The translations under genes and the position numbers were made by a program. The notes beneath the pieces are model-generated. The model searched no databases, was not told the origin of the DNA, and was given only the letters and a program-made list of their open reading frames with translations. A DNA stretch of 64,000 nt from JBCCGR01 sp039029195 (lineage in GTDB: Bacteria > Pseudomonadota > Alphaproteobacteria > Rhizobiales > Rhizobiaceae), in assembly GCA_039029195.1 (NCBI GenBank), contig JBCCGR010000010.1, positions 57,566 through 121,565 of the forward strand, written 5' to 3'. Positions 52,179 to 60,771 of the stretch are shown here, piece by piece. Position 1 is the stretch's first letter. Every line of letters starts with the position of its first letter.

Positions 52179-53000
52179 TCACCAGAAGCTGGGCCTGACG
52201 TCCTGCAACCGCCCACCCAGACGGACGGGCTCAATTGCTTTTGCAAGACCAGTGCCGTCATCAATCTCGACACAGACGCCGCAAATCGTTGCGGGACCCG
52301 AAGCCGCTTCAAAGCGGCCCTTGCTCACTTTGGTGAGGAACCGATTCAACGGTTCTTCCTTGTCCATACCAAGCGAGGAATCATAGTCGCCACACATACC
52401 AGCGTCCGACATATAGGCGGTGCCACCGGTCAGAATTTGATGATCGGCGGTTGGAACATGGGTGTGGGTGCCCACAACCAAACTCACCCGGCCATCGACA
52501 AAGTGTCCGAAGCACATTTTTTCGCTCGTTGCCTCGGCGTGAAAGTCCACCACGATAACATCGGCATCCGTGCCCATTGTGCAGGCACTCAACTCTCGTT
52601 CGATCGCCTGGAACGGGTCATCGAGTTCCGGATGCATGAACAGGCGCCCCATAATGTTGATCACCAGAACGCGAGCGCCGTTGCGGGCCTCATACATATT
52701 GCTACCGCGCCCGCTGGTTCCTTTTGGATAGTTAGCAGGTCTGAGAAATCTGTCCTCGCGATCAGCAAAAACCAGGGCTTCCTTTTGGTCGAAAACATGA
52801 TTGCCAGTGGTCACCACATCGGCACCAGCCCCAATGGTTTGCTTGAAGATCGCTTCTGTTATGCCAAAACCAGCTGCCGCGTTTTCACCGTTGACGATAA
52901 CGAAATCGAGCGCGGCTTCCTTGATCAAAGTTGGCAGCGCTTCAATGACCGCCGTCCTGCCGGTCTTGCCCACCATATCACCCAGAAACAAAAGTCTCAT
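52179..53000 (-). CDS. YmdB-type (TIGR00282) metallophosphoesterase
   Basis: A 273-residue di-metal phosphodiesterase. The motifs are MRLLFLGDMVGKTGR (metal Asp), FVIVNGENAAAGFGI (Asn/Glu), VVTTGNHVFDQKE (His) and GTHTHVPTAD with HAEATSEK (His ligands). YmdB of Bacillus cleaves cyclic nucleotides such as 2',3'-cAMP and affects biofilm and development. In rhizobia it normally lies between the 5-formyl-THF cyclo-ligase gene and yebC; here yebC has been moved away by the proposed inversion. It overlaps the upstream gene by 4 bases. Confidence 0.9.
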   Translation of the reverse strand: MRLLFLGDMVGKTGRTAVIEALPTLIKEAALDFVIVNGENAAAGFGITEAIFKQTIGAGADVVTTGNHVFDQKEALVFADREDRFLRPANYPKGTSGRGSNMYEARNGARVLVINIMGRLFMHPELDDPFQAIERELSACTMGTDADVIVVDFHAEATSEKMCFGHFVDGRVSLVVGTHTHVPTADHQILTGGTAYMSDAGMCGDYDSSLGMDKEEPLNRFLTKVSKGRFEAASGPATICGVCVEIDDGTGLAKAIEPVRLGGRLQDVRPSFW

Positions 53001-53608
53001 GAACGGGTCCTTCTTGTTGCTGGTTGAATGACTTCCTTTTCTGTGACGATGGCCTCAAGCAACTGATCGTGCTCCTCAAGCGGGACCTCATCAACCTGCT
53101 GATCTGCAAATGCAAAACCGATTAGCCTCGGCGACTTTCCAACGGACCACATGCGAGAAATGGCACGATCGTAAAATCCGGCCCCATAGCCCAATCGTCC
53201 GCCCGATCGATCAAATGCTGATAATGGTATGATGAGAATGTTAGGCTCAAGAACGGTTGCGGGCTCATCCGGACCATGGGTGCCGAAGCCGGTTTCGACC
53301 ATCGGAGCGCCACGCACCAGTTCACGGAAAACAATTTCGGATGGCCCTACGACCACTGGTAAACACAACGTCGCACCCAATTGGCGCAGTTTTGAGAGAG
53401 CCGGTCTCGGGTCAATTTCCGAACGGATCGGCCAAAAACCCGAAACAACGGTCCCCGGATTGAACGAGAGCCATTGAGTCAGATTTTCTCCAGCCGTAAG
53501 GCTGGCTTCGATACGATAGGTCGGAACAAGTTCGTCACGCACTTTCAAAATGCGTTTGCGAAGCTGTTTCTTTTGATCTGCAATATCGCGGGTGGGTGCA
53601 TCGGTCAT
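52997..53608 (-). CDS. 5-formyltetrahydrofolate cyclo-ligase
   Basis: A 203-residue enzyme that converts 5-formyl-THF to 5,10-methenyl-THF using ATP. The N-terminal KKQLRKRILKVRDEL, the central WPIRSEIDPRPAL and the C-terminal signature IIPLSAFDRSGGRLGYGAGF then YDR are diagnostic; the glycine-rich loop binds ATP. The frame runs to 53683, but the ATG at 53608 (MTDAPTRDI) matches the family and has GGAG upstream. A 6S RNA candidate lies just upstream, the standard place for ssrS. Confidence 0.92.
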   Translation of the reverse strand: MTDAPTRDIADQKKQLRKRILKVRDELVPTYRIEASLTAGENLTQWLSFNPGTVVSGFWPIRSEIDPRPALSKLRQLGATLCLPVVVGPSEIVFRELVRGAPMVETGFGTHGPDEPATVLEPNILIIPLSAFDRSGGRLGYGAGFYDRAISRMWSVGKSPRLIGFAFADQQVDEVPLEEHDQLLEAIVTEKEVIQPATRRTRS

Positions 53609-53679
53609 TGGCAGGCTTCTCCAATAGCCGATGTGGTGTGTCAACGTCGCTGTGCACAAATTGCAGGTGATGGCGAGCC

Positions 53680-53825
53680 GCATCGGCCGTCAGATCGAAG
53701 CGATCCTGGGAACCTACAAAGTAGGTGGGCGCCGTTTGTCCGAACCCACGAGCCCGGCCAGGGACAGCTCCCTCAGAGATCGGTAAGGCCCCAGGGAAAG
53801 AAATCCAACGCACCGCGCAGCACGC
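53680..53825 (-). ncRNA. ssrS: 6S RNA (candidate)
   Basis: In the stretch just upstream of the 5-formyl-THF cyclo-ligase gene, the minus-strand transcript folds as 6S RNA: CGTTGGATT (53810 to 53802) pairs with GATCTGACG (53696 to 53688), CCCTGG pairs with CCCAGG inside it (53796-53789 and 53710-53705), and a large central bubble follows with a small hairpin ACCTAC/GTAGGT on its 3' side. TATATT near 53835 could be its -10. 6S sequesters sigma-70 RNA polymerase in stationary phase. Ends are approximate. Confidence 0.68.
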
Positions 53826-53882
53826 CAGAGCCGAATATAGAGGCTGGTGATGTCGGATACCAGAAAAGAAATCGTGCCGGAT

Positions 53883-54281
53883 TTATGCGTAGGCTCCTGA
53901 CGCAAAAGAATCGATGATAGGACAATCGGCGCGATCATCCCCACTACAGGCATTTGCGAGGTTCGCGAGTTCATCGTGGAGCCGTTGCAACTCCCGCATT
54001 CTTGCTTTGATTTCGCTGAGTTTTTCGAGCGTAAGATGCTTTACATCAGACGAAGAGCGGCTTTTGTCTTCAAACAGATCCAGCAGTTCCCGACACTCAT
54101 CGATCGAGAAATCAAATGAACGGGCCCGCCGCACAAATGTTAGCTTGCGAACAGTCTCCAAATCGTAGTCGCGATATCCGTTTTCGTTGCGGCCATCCGG
54201 TTTCACGAGACCGACATCGGCATAATATCGCACCGTTTTTACGGGCAGTTCCGCAAGTCGGGCTGCTTGGGATATCTTCAT
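53883..54281 (-). CDS. CueR-type Cu(I)-responsive MerR-family regulator
   Basis: A 132-residue MerR-family regulator. The N-terminal winged helix is MKISQAARLAELPVKTVRYY then ADVGLVKPDGRNENGYRDYD. A long dimerisation helix follows, and the metal loop CSGDDRADCPII near residue 113 has the two cysteines seven residues apart, as in CueR. The Ser at the loop-facing helix marks the monovalent-metal subgroup. The ATG at 54281 has GGAGG upstream; the longer frame start at 54317 would run into the operator. It is divergent from the cytochrome c' gene and the operator lies between them. Confidence 0.9.
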   Translation of the reverse strand: MKISQAARLAELPVKTVRYYADVGLVKPDGRNENGYRDYDLETVRKLTFVRRARSFDFSIDECRELLDLFEDKSRSSSDVKHLTLEKLSEIKARMRELQRLHDELANLANACSGDDRADCPIIDSFASGAYA

Positions 54282-54305
54282 GTTACACCTCCTTGATGTG
54301 CTCAA

Positions 54306-54336
54306 TTGACCTTCCACAAACTGGAATGTCTAGAGT
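54306..54336 (+). promoter_or_regulatory. CueR-type promoter/operator with 19-bp spacer
   Basis: TTGACC (54306-54311) is the -35 and TAGAGT (54331-54336) the -10, with exactly 19 bases between, the overlong spacer that MerR-family activators correct by twisting DNA. The spacer contains the dyad CTTCC and GGAATG. It reads like the E. coli copA promoter. It points towards the cytochrome c' gene, starting about 36 bases before its ATG. Confidence 0.8.
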
Positions 54337-54378
54337 GGATGCAAATCTAACCAGACTTTGAACAGCCCGAGCCCAAAA

Positions 54379-54834
54379 ATGAAACTAACAACAATATCAG
54401 CTGGCCTGCTTTTAGCGATGTCGACTGCGGCTCTTTTTGCACATAGCGGCGCGACGGGGATCGTTAAAGAACGGATGGATGCGATGAAGTCAATCGCATC
54501 GCACATGAAGATCATCGGTCAGATGGTTTCAGGGCAAAAAACGATGAAACCAAAGAAGCTCTCAACTGCAGCAAATGAGATTAAGCATCATGCTGTTGCG
54601 GTCAAATCAATGTTTCCAGAAGGATCGGATCACAGCCCGTCGGAAGTTGCGCCGGAGATCTGGACAAACTCAGTCGAATTCAACCTTGAACTGGAAAGAT
54701 TTGAACAGGCCGCAGCAACATTTGCAAAACGGGCGGAAGAAGCGACCGCAACAGACAGCTTAGCTGCGCCGTTCGCAGAGCTCGGAGGAACCTGCAAGTC
54801 CTGCCATCAGCAGTTTCGAATTGAAAAGCGCTGA
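54379..54834 (+). CDS. Cytochrome c' (periplasmic c-type haem protein)
   Basis: A 151-residue periplasmic protein. The signal peptide (LTTISAGLLLAMSTAALFAH) is followed by a four-helix bundle with VKERMDAMKSIASHMKIIGQ and a C-terminal haem site CKSCHQQFR near residue 143, the C-x-x-C-H position near the end that marks cytochrome c'. These proteins bind NO or handle electrons and oxidative stress. The ATG at 54379 lies under a CueR-type promoter, so copper should induce it (inference). The next gene, zapA, is convergent and ends 3 bases away. Confidence 0.88.
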   Translation: MKLTTISAGLLLAMSTAALFAHSGATGIVKERMDAMKSIASHMKIIGQMVSGQKTMKPKKLSTAANEIKHHAVAVKSMFPEGSDHSPSEVAPEIWTNSVEFNLELERFEQAAATFAKRAEEATATDSLAAPFAELGGTCKSCHQQFRIEKR

Positions 54835-54837
54835 CGT

Positions 54838-55206
54838 TCAGCCAGCCACCGGCTCGGTCAGACGTGTCGCCAAACCCTCTACACGCTCTGCGGTCTTGTT
54901 AAGCGCGCTTGTGAGGCGTGTTTCCTGCATTGACAGTTTTTCAAGTGCCTTGTCGCGCTCATCTCGAAGCTCGGCAACTTCCGCCTCAAGCCCCCGCGCC
55001 TTACGCTGTAGCTCGTGCAGTTCGTCTGTCACCATTATTCCGGCCATGACACCCAGCCTCTGGTCACCAATTTCGCCAAACTGCTCCTTGAGATGCCCCA
55101 CATAGCCGTCAAATCGCTTTGCGAGATCAAGAAGATGAGCTTCCTCACCTTCAGAGCAAGCCATTCGGTACGTCTTTCCATTGATGACAACAGCAACCTG
55201 GGGCAT
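54838..55206 (-). CDS. zapA: Cell division protein ZapA
   Basis: A 122-residue FtsZ-bundling protein. The N-terminal globular domain is MPQVAVVINGKTYRMACSEG, then EEAHLLDLAKRFDGYVGHLK, the ZapA signature. The region from about residue 62 to 110 is coiled coil (VTDELHELQRKARGLEAEVA ...). It aligns FtsZ filaments at mid-cell. The DUF4164 gene lies 32 bases upstream on the same strand, a constant pair in rhizobia. Confidence 0.93.
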   Translation of the reverse strand: MPQVAVVINGKTYRMACSEGEEAHLLDLAKRFDGYVGHLKEQFGEIGDQRLGVMAGIMVTDELHELQRKARGLEAEVAELRDERDKALEKLSMQETRLTSALNKTAERVEGLATRLTEPVAG

Positions 55207-55238
55207 GGTTTTCCTTAATCACATAATATTGTGGGGGT

Positions 55239-55550
55239 TCACTGATTGGCGGCAGAACAATCGAGCACAGTTCGGATTGTTTCCATAGCGTTCACAAGGC
55301 GGCGCGAAACTTCACGATTTGTATCTTCCAACCGCTTGGCCCGCGCTTCGCTCGCATCAAGCGATTGTGCAAGGTCCGTTCGGTCAGAGTTCACTCGCTG
55401 AACTTCGGCTTCAGCCTCACCAATGTCGCGTTGACCCTCGATCCGACCGTCTATCGCCGTTTCCAGACCATCCAAAGCTCTATTAAGCCGCTTGATTGAT
55501 TCGGCGAACGCATTCTCCGCATCGTTCGCAGCACTCATATCCGCACTCAC
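55239..55550 (-). CDS. DUF4164 coiled-coil protein
   Basis: A 103-residue coiled-coil protein (AESIKRLNRALDGLETAIDG, then DLAQSLDASEARAKRLEDTN). It has no membrane segment. DUF4164 genes precede zapA across the rhizobia, which suggests a ZapB-like division partner, but no function is established. The start at 55550 is followed in frame by a second ATG five codons on (MSADM), which cannot be excluded. Confidence 0.82.
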   Translation of the reverse strand: MSADMSAANDAENAFAESIKRLNRALDGLETAIDGRIEGQRDIGEAEAEVQRVNSDRTDLAQSLDASEARAKRLEDTNREVSRRLVNAMETIRTVLDCSAANQ

Positions 55551-55949
55551 ACATCTTCCCCAACGTCAGTGCCCGGTGGATCAATGCCCCCACATTCCAC
55601 CGACCGGAATTGACGCCCCTCTCATCAACCATTCCGAATCATTGAGCAGATCGAAGCGGTTAACCCGAAAAGATTAGACATCACGCGAATTGCCGGTCAA
55701 GCACCCAACCGTTGTAGGACCAGCTTTTCACCAATTGGTTCAGGATAAATGATCAAATACGGCAAAATGAGGGGCCATCTTCACGTCTCCACCCGGCAAT
55801 ATCCGCCTCTCCCATTCGCTCTCATTGACTCAGTCTGCGCACCTGCTATGTGTCCGCCGCGACCCCGCAACCTGAAGCAAAATTGGCGCAATCAACAGTT
55901 CTGACCCTTCGGCGGCTTCCACTGTTTTATCCTATAATTGCGAGCACAA
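55551..55949. promoter_or_regulatory. Divergent control region between DUF4164 and tkt
   Basis: About 400 bases without a gene, holding the promoters of the two divergent operons. TATAAT at 55933-55938 fits a -10 for tkt, but no -35 is found at the right distance. No CtrA box or clear operator is seen. Confidence 0.45.
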
Positions 55950-57941
55950 ATGACCAGCAAAGCCAAACTCACCCGCATGGCAAATGCCATTCGATTTCTG
56001 TCAGCTGACGCCGTTCAAAAAGCGAACTCTGGTCACCCTGGCCTTCCTATGGGCGCCGCGGACATCGCAACGGTGCTATTCTCCAAGCATATGAAGTTCG
56101 ACCCCAAGCACCCAAACTGGCCTGACCGTGATCGGTTTGTCCTGTCGGCGGGTCACGGATCGATGCTCCTCTATTCATCGCTTTATCTTCTCGGGTATCC
56201 CGATATCGATCTGAATGAGATCGAGGACTTCCGGCAGATTGGCTCGAAAACAGCGGGGCACCCGGAGTTCGGCCATGCGGCCGGTATCGAAACCACCACC
56301 GGTCCACTTGGTCAGGGCCTTACCAATGCAGTGGGAATGGCGCTTGCAGAACGCAAGCTCGCCGATGAATTCGGTTCAGAGATCGTTGATCACTATACTT
56401 ACTGCCTTGCCGGCGATGGCTGCCTGATGGAAGGCATCTCGCAGGAAGCGATTGCGTTTGCTGGCCATCTGAAACTGAACAAACTGATAGTCTTCTGGGA
56501 CGATAACAACATCTCTATCGACGGCGAAATTTCTCTGTCGGATTCCACAGATCAAATCGCCCGGTTTGAAGCCTGCAATTGGAACACGATCAAGATTGAC
56601 GGTCATGATCAGGATCAGATTTCGTCGGCAATCGAGCAAGCCAAATCCTCTGACAAGCCGACCATGATCGCCTGTAAGACAGTAATCGGATATGGCGCGC
56701 CGACCAAAGCCGGTACGAAGGGTTCGCACGGTGCTCCTTTGGGTAATGAAGAAATCGCAGGTGCCCGTGCAGCGCTCGACTGGGACTACGCGCCTTTTGA
56801 AGTCCCATCCGACGTGTTGGACGACTGGCGGATTGCCGGATTGCGATCCGTGCATGATCGCAAGGATTGGAACTCGCGCCTTGACACACTGGATCCCAAA
56901 CTGCGCGGTCGCTTCGAGCGCCGGATGGAAGGCGATTTGCCGCAACGGTTTGATCGGGCGCTTCAGGACCACAAAAAACAGATCGCCGAAGACCTGCCAA
57001 CTGCTGCAACGCGCAAATCGTCACAAGCCACGCTTGAAGTGGTCAATGGCGCAATCATCGAAACCATCGGTGGGTCGGCTGACCTGACCGGATCCAATAA
57101 TACAAATTCGAGCCAGACCCTACCCATTTCGCCGGACGATTTTTCCGGCCGCTATGTGTACTACGGCATCCGCGAGCATGGCATGGCCGCCATCATGAAT
57201 GGGGTGGCATTGCACGGCGGGTTGATTCCGTATGGCGGAACCTTTCTTGCATTTTCTGACTACAACCGCCCGTCCATTCGCCTCGCAGCACTCATGGGGA
57301 TCCGGGTCATCCATGTGTTTACACACGATTCCATTGGTCTTGGAGAGGATGGTCCAACTCACCAACCCGTTGAGCATCTCGCCGCATTGCGCACCATTCC
57401 CAACCTGAACGTGTTGCGGCCGGCAGATGCCATGGAAACAGCCGAATGCTGGCAGATTGCGCTCGAAAGCGGGAGCCGTCCCAGTGCGCTCATTTTGACG
57501 AGGCAAAATCTGAAACCAGCCCGTACCACGTATGATAAAACCAACTTGTGCTCGCGCGGTGCGTATGAAGTCGCAAGCAGCGACGATGACGCGGCGGTTT
57601 CAATTTTCGCGTCCGGCTCTGAAGTTGAAATCGCGCTGGAAGCCAAATCCAAGCTGGACGATCAGGGAGTCGCGACCCGGGTGGTTTCTGTTCCCAGCTT
57701 TGAATTGTTCGGTCAGCAGCCAAAAGACTATCGGGATTCGATACTCGGCACTTCTCCTGTTCGCATCGGCGTGGAAGCCGCCGTGAAGATGGGCTGGGAG
57801 CGCTTTATTGGTGAAGATGGCATCTTCATCGGCATGGAGGGGTTCGGGGCGTCCGGCCCATACAAGGAACTCTACGAAAAATTTGGTATTACAAGCGACG
57901 CGATTGTTGCTGCCGCATTGGAAAATCAACCTCAGAAATAA
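55950..57941 (+). CDS. tkt: Transketolase
   Basis: A 663-residue thiamine-diphosphate enzyme that moves two-carbon units in the pentose-phosphate pathway. The first domain has SGHPGLPMGAADIATVLFSK, the cofactor-binding GDGCLMEGISQEA near residue 155 with the metal-ligand Asn in WDDNNISIDG, and the second has GIREHGMAAIMNG and HDSIGLGEDGPTHQPVEHL. The C-terminal domain ends near GASGPYKELYEKFGI. The ATG at 55950 has no clear ribosome site; an in-frame TTG at 55938 is possible but less likely. gap follows 37 bases later, so both belong to one central-carbon operon. Confidence 0.97.
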   Translation: MTSKAKLTRMANAIRFLSADAVQKANSGHPGLPMGAADIATVLFSKHMKFDPKHPNWPDRDRFVLSAGHGSMLLYSSLYLLGYPDIDLNEIEDFRQIGSKTAGHPEFGHAAGIETTTGPLGQGLTNAVGMALAERKLADEFGSEIVDHYTYCLAGDGCLMEGISQEAIAFAGHLKLNKLIVFWDDNNISIDGEISLSDSTDQIARFEACNWNTIKIDGHDQDQISSAIEQAKSSDKPTMIACKTVIGYGAPTKAGTKGSHGAPLGNEEIAGARAALDWDYAPFEVPSDVLDDWRIAGLRSVHDRKDWNSRLDTLDPKLRGRFERRMEGDLPQRFDRALQDHKKQIAEDLPTAATRKSSQATLEVVNGAIIETIGGSADLTGSNNTNSSQTLPISPDDFSGRYVYYGIREHGMAAIMNGVALHGGLIPYGGTFLAFSDYNRPSIRLAALMGIRVIHVFTHDSIGLGEDGPTHQPVEHLAALRTIPNLNVLRPADAMETAECWQIALESGSRPSALILTRQNLKPARTTYDKTNLCSRGAYEVASSDDDAAVSIFASGSEVEIALEAKSKLDDQGVATRVVSVPSFELFGQQPKDYRDSILGTSPVRIGVEAAVKMGWERFIGEDGIFIGMEGFGASGPYKELYEKFGITSDAIVAAALENQPQK

Positions 57942-57978
57942 TCCAACACCTTGAAAGGTGTGCCAACAGGAGAATGAA

Positions 57979-58980
57979 ATGACCGTTAAGGTTGCGATTA
58001 ATGGCTTTGGACGTATCGGCAGAAACGTGCTGCGCGCGATCATCGAGTCCGGCCGCACTGACATTGAAGTTGTGGCCATCAACGATCTGGGTCCGGTCGA
58101 GACCAACGCTCATCTGATGCGCTACGACAGCGTGCATGGAAAGTTCCCTGGAGCCGTGAAAGTCGATGGCGACTCTATCGATGTTGGGCGCGGACCCATT
58201 CGCGTCACCGCAATTCGCGACCCGAAAGCGCTGCCCTGGTCCGACGTTGATATCGCCATGGAATGCACCGGCATTTTCACCGCGCGCGATAATGCGGCCA
58301 TGCACTTGGAAAATGGTTCGAAGCGTGTGCTGATCTCCGCACCGGGCGCCAACGCTGACAAGACAATCGTATATGGCGTGAACGACGATACGCTGACGGC
58401 GGATGACCTTGTTGTGTCCAACGCCTCCTGCACCACCAACTGCCTTGCACCAGTGGCTTACGTTCTCAACAAGACTGTGGGCATTGAAAAAGGCTATATG
58501 ACCACCGTGCACGCCTATACCGGCGACCAGCCAACGCTGGATACAATGCACAGTGATCTGTACCGCGCGCGTGCCGCTGCTCTTTCGATGATCCCAACCT
58601 CAACCGGTGCAGCACGTGCTGTTGGTCTGGTGATGCCGGAGCTTGCTGGAAAACTTGATGGCTCTGCGGTTCGTGTTCCCACACCAAACGTCTCGATGAT
58701 TGATCTGAAGATTGTGTCATCTCGCGATGTGACCGCAGAAGAGGTCAACGCCGCCATGAAAGAGGCAGCCGAAGGACCGCTCAAAGGCATTCTGGACTAT
58801 GATGAGGAGAGCAAAGTCTCTGTTGATTTCAACCACGATCCACATTCTTCGAACTTCGCTTCGCAGCAAACAAAGGTGCTGGAAGGCAATCTGGTTCGGG
58901 TGCTTTCCTGGTACGACAATGAATGGGGCTTCTCGAACAGAATGTCCGATACAGCGGTGAAGATGGGATCGATGATCTGA
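57979..58980 (+). CDS. gap: Type I glyceraldehyde-3-phosphate dehydrogenase
   Basis: A 333-residue enzyme of glycolysis. NAD-binding is VAINGFGRIGRNVLRAI at residues 4-20; the catalytic Cys is in SNASCTTNCLAPVAYVLN near residue 153, and the His in TVHAYTGDQPTLD. The C-terminal WYDNEWGFSNRMSDTA is standard. AGGAGA precedes the ATG at 57979. It follows tkt in one unit and is ended by a good terminator, so pgk and fba, usual later members, are not next here. Confidence 0.97.
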   Translation: MTVKVAINGFGRIGRNVLRAIIESGRTDIEVVAINDLGPVETNAHLMRYDSVHGKFPGAVKVDGDSIDVGRGPIRVTAIRDPKALPWSDVDIAMECTGIFTARDNAAMHLENGSKRVLISAPGANADKTIVYGVNDDTLTADDLVVSNASCTTNCLAPVAYVLNKTVGIEKGYMTTVHAYTGDQPTLDTMHSDLYRARAAALSMIPTSTGAARAVGLVMPELAGKLDGSAVRVPTPNVSMIDLKIVSSRDVTAEEVNAAMKEAAEGPLKGILDYDEESKVSVDFNHDPHSSNFASQQTKVLEGNLVRVLSWYDNEWGFSNRMSDTAVKMGSMI

Positions 58981-59010
58981 TCATCACGTCCATTCTTTTT
59001 TGAATTCCAG

Positions 59011-59042
59011 AAAGGGGTGCTTCATCACAAGCGCCCCTTTTT
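59011..59042 (+). terminator. Terminator of gap
   Basis: AGGGGTGCTT and AAGCGCCCCT form a 10-bp stem with one G-T pair and a six-base loop, ending in TTTTT, about 30 bases past the gap stop. Confidence 0.85.
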
Positions 59043-59240
59043 CGTATCGGTTTACGATCCAGCCATGTTCAACGCAGGCTGGCATGTTCATTTGCTAGCC
59101 AACTTGGGATAGGACATACCAACCCGAATTTCGGGCCCTCACCAAGTCGAATTCAAGTCGGCATGGTTGATGATTCGAAGCACGGCACCGTTGTTGGTCA
59201 GGATCAGCCGTCACCGCCTCAAATTTCCTGATTTCCTGCG

Positions 59241-59269
59241 TTGACAGCATCATGATGGCTGCTTAAACA
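59241..59269 (+). promoter_or_regulatory. Sigma-70 promoter of tRNA-Leu
   Basis: TTGACA (59241-59246), 17 bases, then TAAACA (59264-59269). It ends 22 bases before the tRNA and is the best housekeeping promoter in the window. Confidence 0.7.
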
Positions 59270-59290
59270 CGCGCAGTTGCAAGCCCCTGT

Positions 59291-59377
<87 letters not shown>

Positions 59378-59400
59378 TCTATCCTTCTCATAGACACTCA

Positions 59401-59427
59401 AAACCCTTGAAAAACAAGGGTTTTTTT
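59401..59427 (+). terminator. Terminator after tRNA-Leu
   Basis: AAACCCTTG and CAAGGGTTT form a 9-bp stem with a five-base A loop followed by TTTT. It lies 24 bases past the tRNA and isolates it from the integrase. Confidence 0.82.
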
Positions 59428-59457
59428 GGTACTTGACTGCTCATTGATGCGCACTCA

Positions 59458-59499
59458 TACCCAGTAAATCACCCCCATTTCTGGGTACAAAACTGGGTA
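59458..59499. repeat. Three CTGGGTA heptamers before the integrase
   Basis: TACCCAG at 59458, CTGGGTA at 59481 and CTGGGTA at 59493 (the first inverted) lie within 42 bases, the last ending 1 base before the integrase ATG. A near copy (TACCCA) follows at 59534. They may be integrase/excisionase arm sites or an operator. Confidence 0.5.
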
Positions 59500-59500
59500 T

Positions 59501-60730
59501 ATGTACAAACCAAAGAGATTCGAGCAATTCCGTACCCAAATGCCGTTATCCGACCTTAAAATACGCAAGGCAAAACAGAGAGATAAGGGCTATCGCCTAA
59601 GTGACGGTTTGGGTTTGTTTTTGCTGGTTCGGTCCAGTGGCTCAAAAACTTGGCAGTTTCGTTACCAGTTCATGGGCAAGGAAAAGTTGCTCACTCTGGG
59701 AACGTATCCAGCGGTTTCGTTAGCGACCGCCAGAACAAAGAGAGACGAAGCGAAGGCTCAGTTGGCCGATGGCACAGATCCTTCCCTTCAAAAACGTCTC
59801 AACAAGATTGAGGCTGAGCACAAGTCCCGGATCACATTCAAAGCGGTGGCTGAAGAGTACTACGAAAGCCTCAAAGATCGGGGATTGGCTCCCGCAACGC
59901 TTCGAAAAAAGCGCTGGCACATCGAAGATTTAGCAAAACCCCTGCACACCCGGCCCATTGATCAAATCACCGCCGCAGAACTACTGCATCTTCTCAAACC
60001 AATCGAAAAAAGTGGCAGGCGCGAGACTGCAAAGAAGCTGCGCGCCACGATTTCAGCGGTGTTTCGTTTGGCGATGATTACGTTACGAGCACCTGCTGAT
60101 CCATCCGCGGTCCTCAAGGATGCTTTGCTTCCGCCAAAGGTAAAGAGTCGTGCGGCAATAACTGACGAAACGGAGTTTGGTGAACTGTTGCGTCGGTTGG
60201 ACGATTACACCGGTTGGCCGGTTATTCCTTCCGCCATGAAGTTTCAGATACTCACCTGCACGAGACCCGGTGAAACTCGAGGAGCCAAGAAACAGGAATT
60301 CGATCTGGACAATCGGGTTTGGACCATTCCACCCGAGCGCATGAAGATGCGTCGTGAGCACAAGGTGCCTTTATCCCAACAGGCATTTGACATCGTTTTG
60401 GACAACTGGTCCGAAATAGATCAGGTGGAACTCATCTTTCCGTCCCTTGTCTCCACTCGAAAATGGCTATCCGAGAACGCGTTTAACACGGTTTTGCGTC
60501 GGCTCGGCTATTCGGGAGAGGAAGTTACCGCGCACGGTTTCAGAGCGACCGCCAGCACCATACTCAACGACCGCGGTTTTGAACCTGATGTCATCGAAGC
60601 AGCTCTGGCTCATCAAGATACCAACACAATCAGGCGTACTTACAATCGCGCTACGTATTGGGACCAGCGTGTCAAGCTGATGCAGGATTGGGCAGATTTG
60701 ATAGACGGTTTTAGGAGCAAGAAACCCTGA
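59501..60730 (+). CDS. Tyrosine-type integrase (P4-like)
   Basis: A 409-residue site-specific recombinase. The N-terminal DUF4102-type domain is LKIRKAKQRDKGYRLSDGLG then LFLLVRSSGSKTWQFRYQFM, a mark of P4-family integrases that use tRNA 3' ends. The catalytic residues are Arg in CTRPGETRGAK, His/Arg in HGFRATAST, and the later His and nucleophile Tyr in LAHQDTNTIRRTYNRATY. It should integrate and excise the element at tRNA-Leu. An internal ATG at 59540 (MPLSDLKIR) is a possible start; neither has a strong ribosome site. Confidence 0.95.
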   Translation: MYKPKRFEQFRTQMPLSDLKIRKAKQRDKGYRLSDGLGLFLLVRSSGSKTWQFRYQFMGKEKLLTLGTYPAVSLATARTKRDEAKAQLADGTDPSLQKRLNKIEAEHKSRITFKAVAEEYYESLKDRGLAPATLRKKRWHIEDLAKPLHTRPIDQITAAELLHLLKPIEKSGRRETAKKLRATISAVFRLAMITLRAPADPSAVLKDALLPPKVKSRAAITDETEFGELLRRLDDYTGWPVIPSAMKFQILTCTRPGETRGAKKQEFDLDNRVWTIPPERMKMRREHKVPLSQQAFDIVLDNWSEIDQVELIFPSLVSTRKWLSENAFNTVLRRLGYSGEEVTAHGFRATASTILNDRGFEPDVIEAALAHQDTNTIRRTYNRATYWDQRVKLMQDWADLIDGFRSKKP

Positions 60731-60771
60731 ATCCAGAAAGAGCGATGCACTTAATTGAGGTTCGCGCTTCG

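Noticed and set aside
53714..53974. Minus-strand 86-residue frame upstream of the cyclo-ligase gene
   Set aside because: Covers the 6S RNA candidate and the end of the MerR gene in another frame; the RNA fold explains the sequence better.
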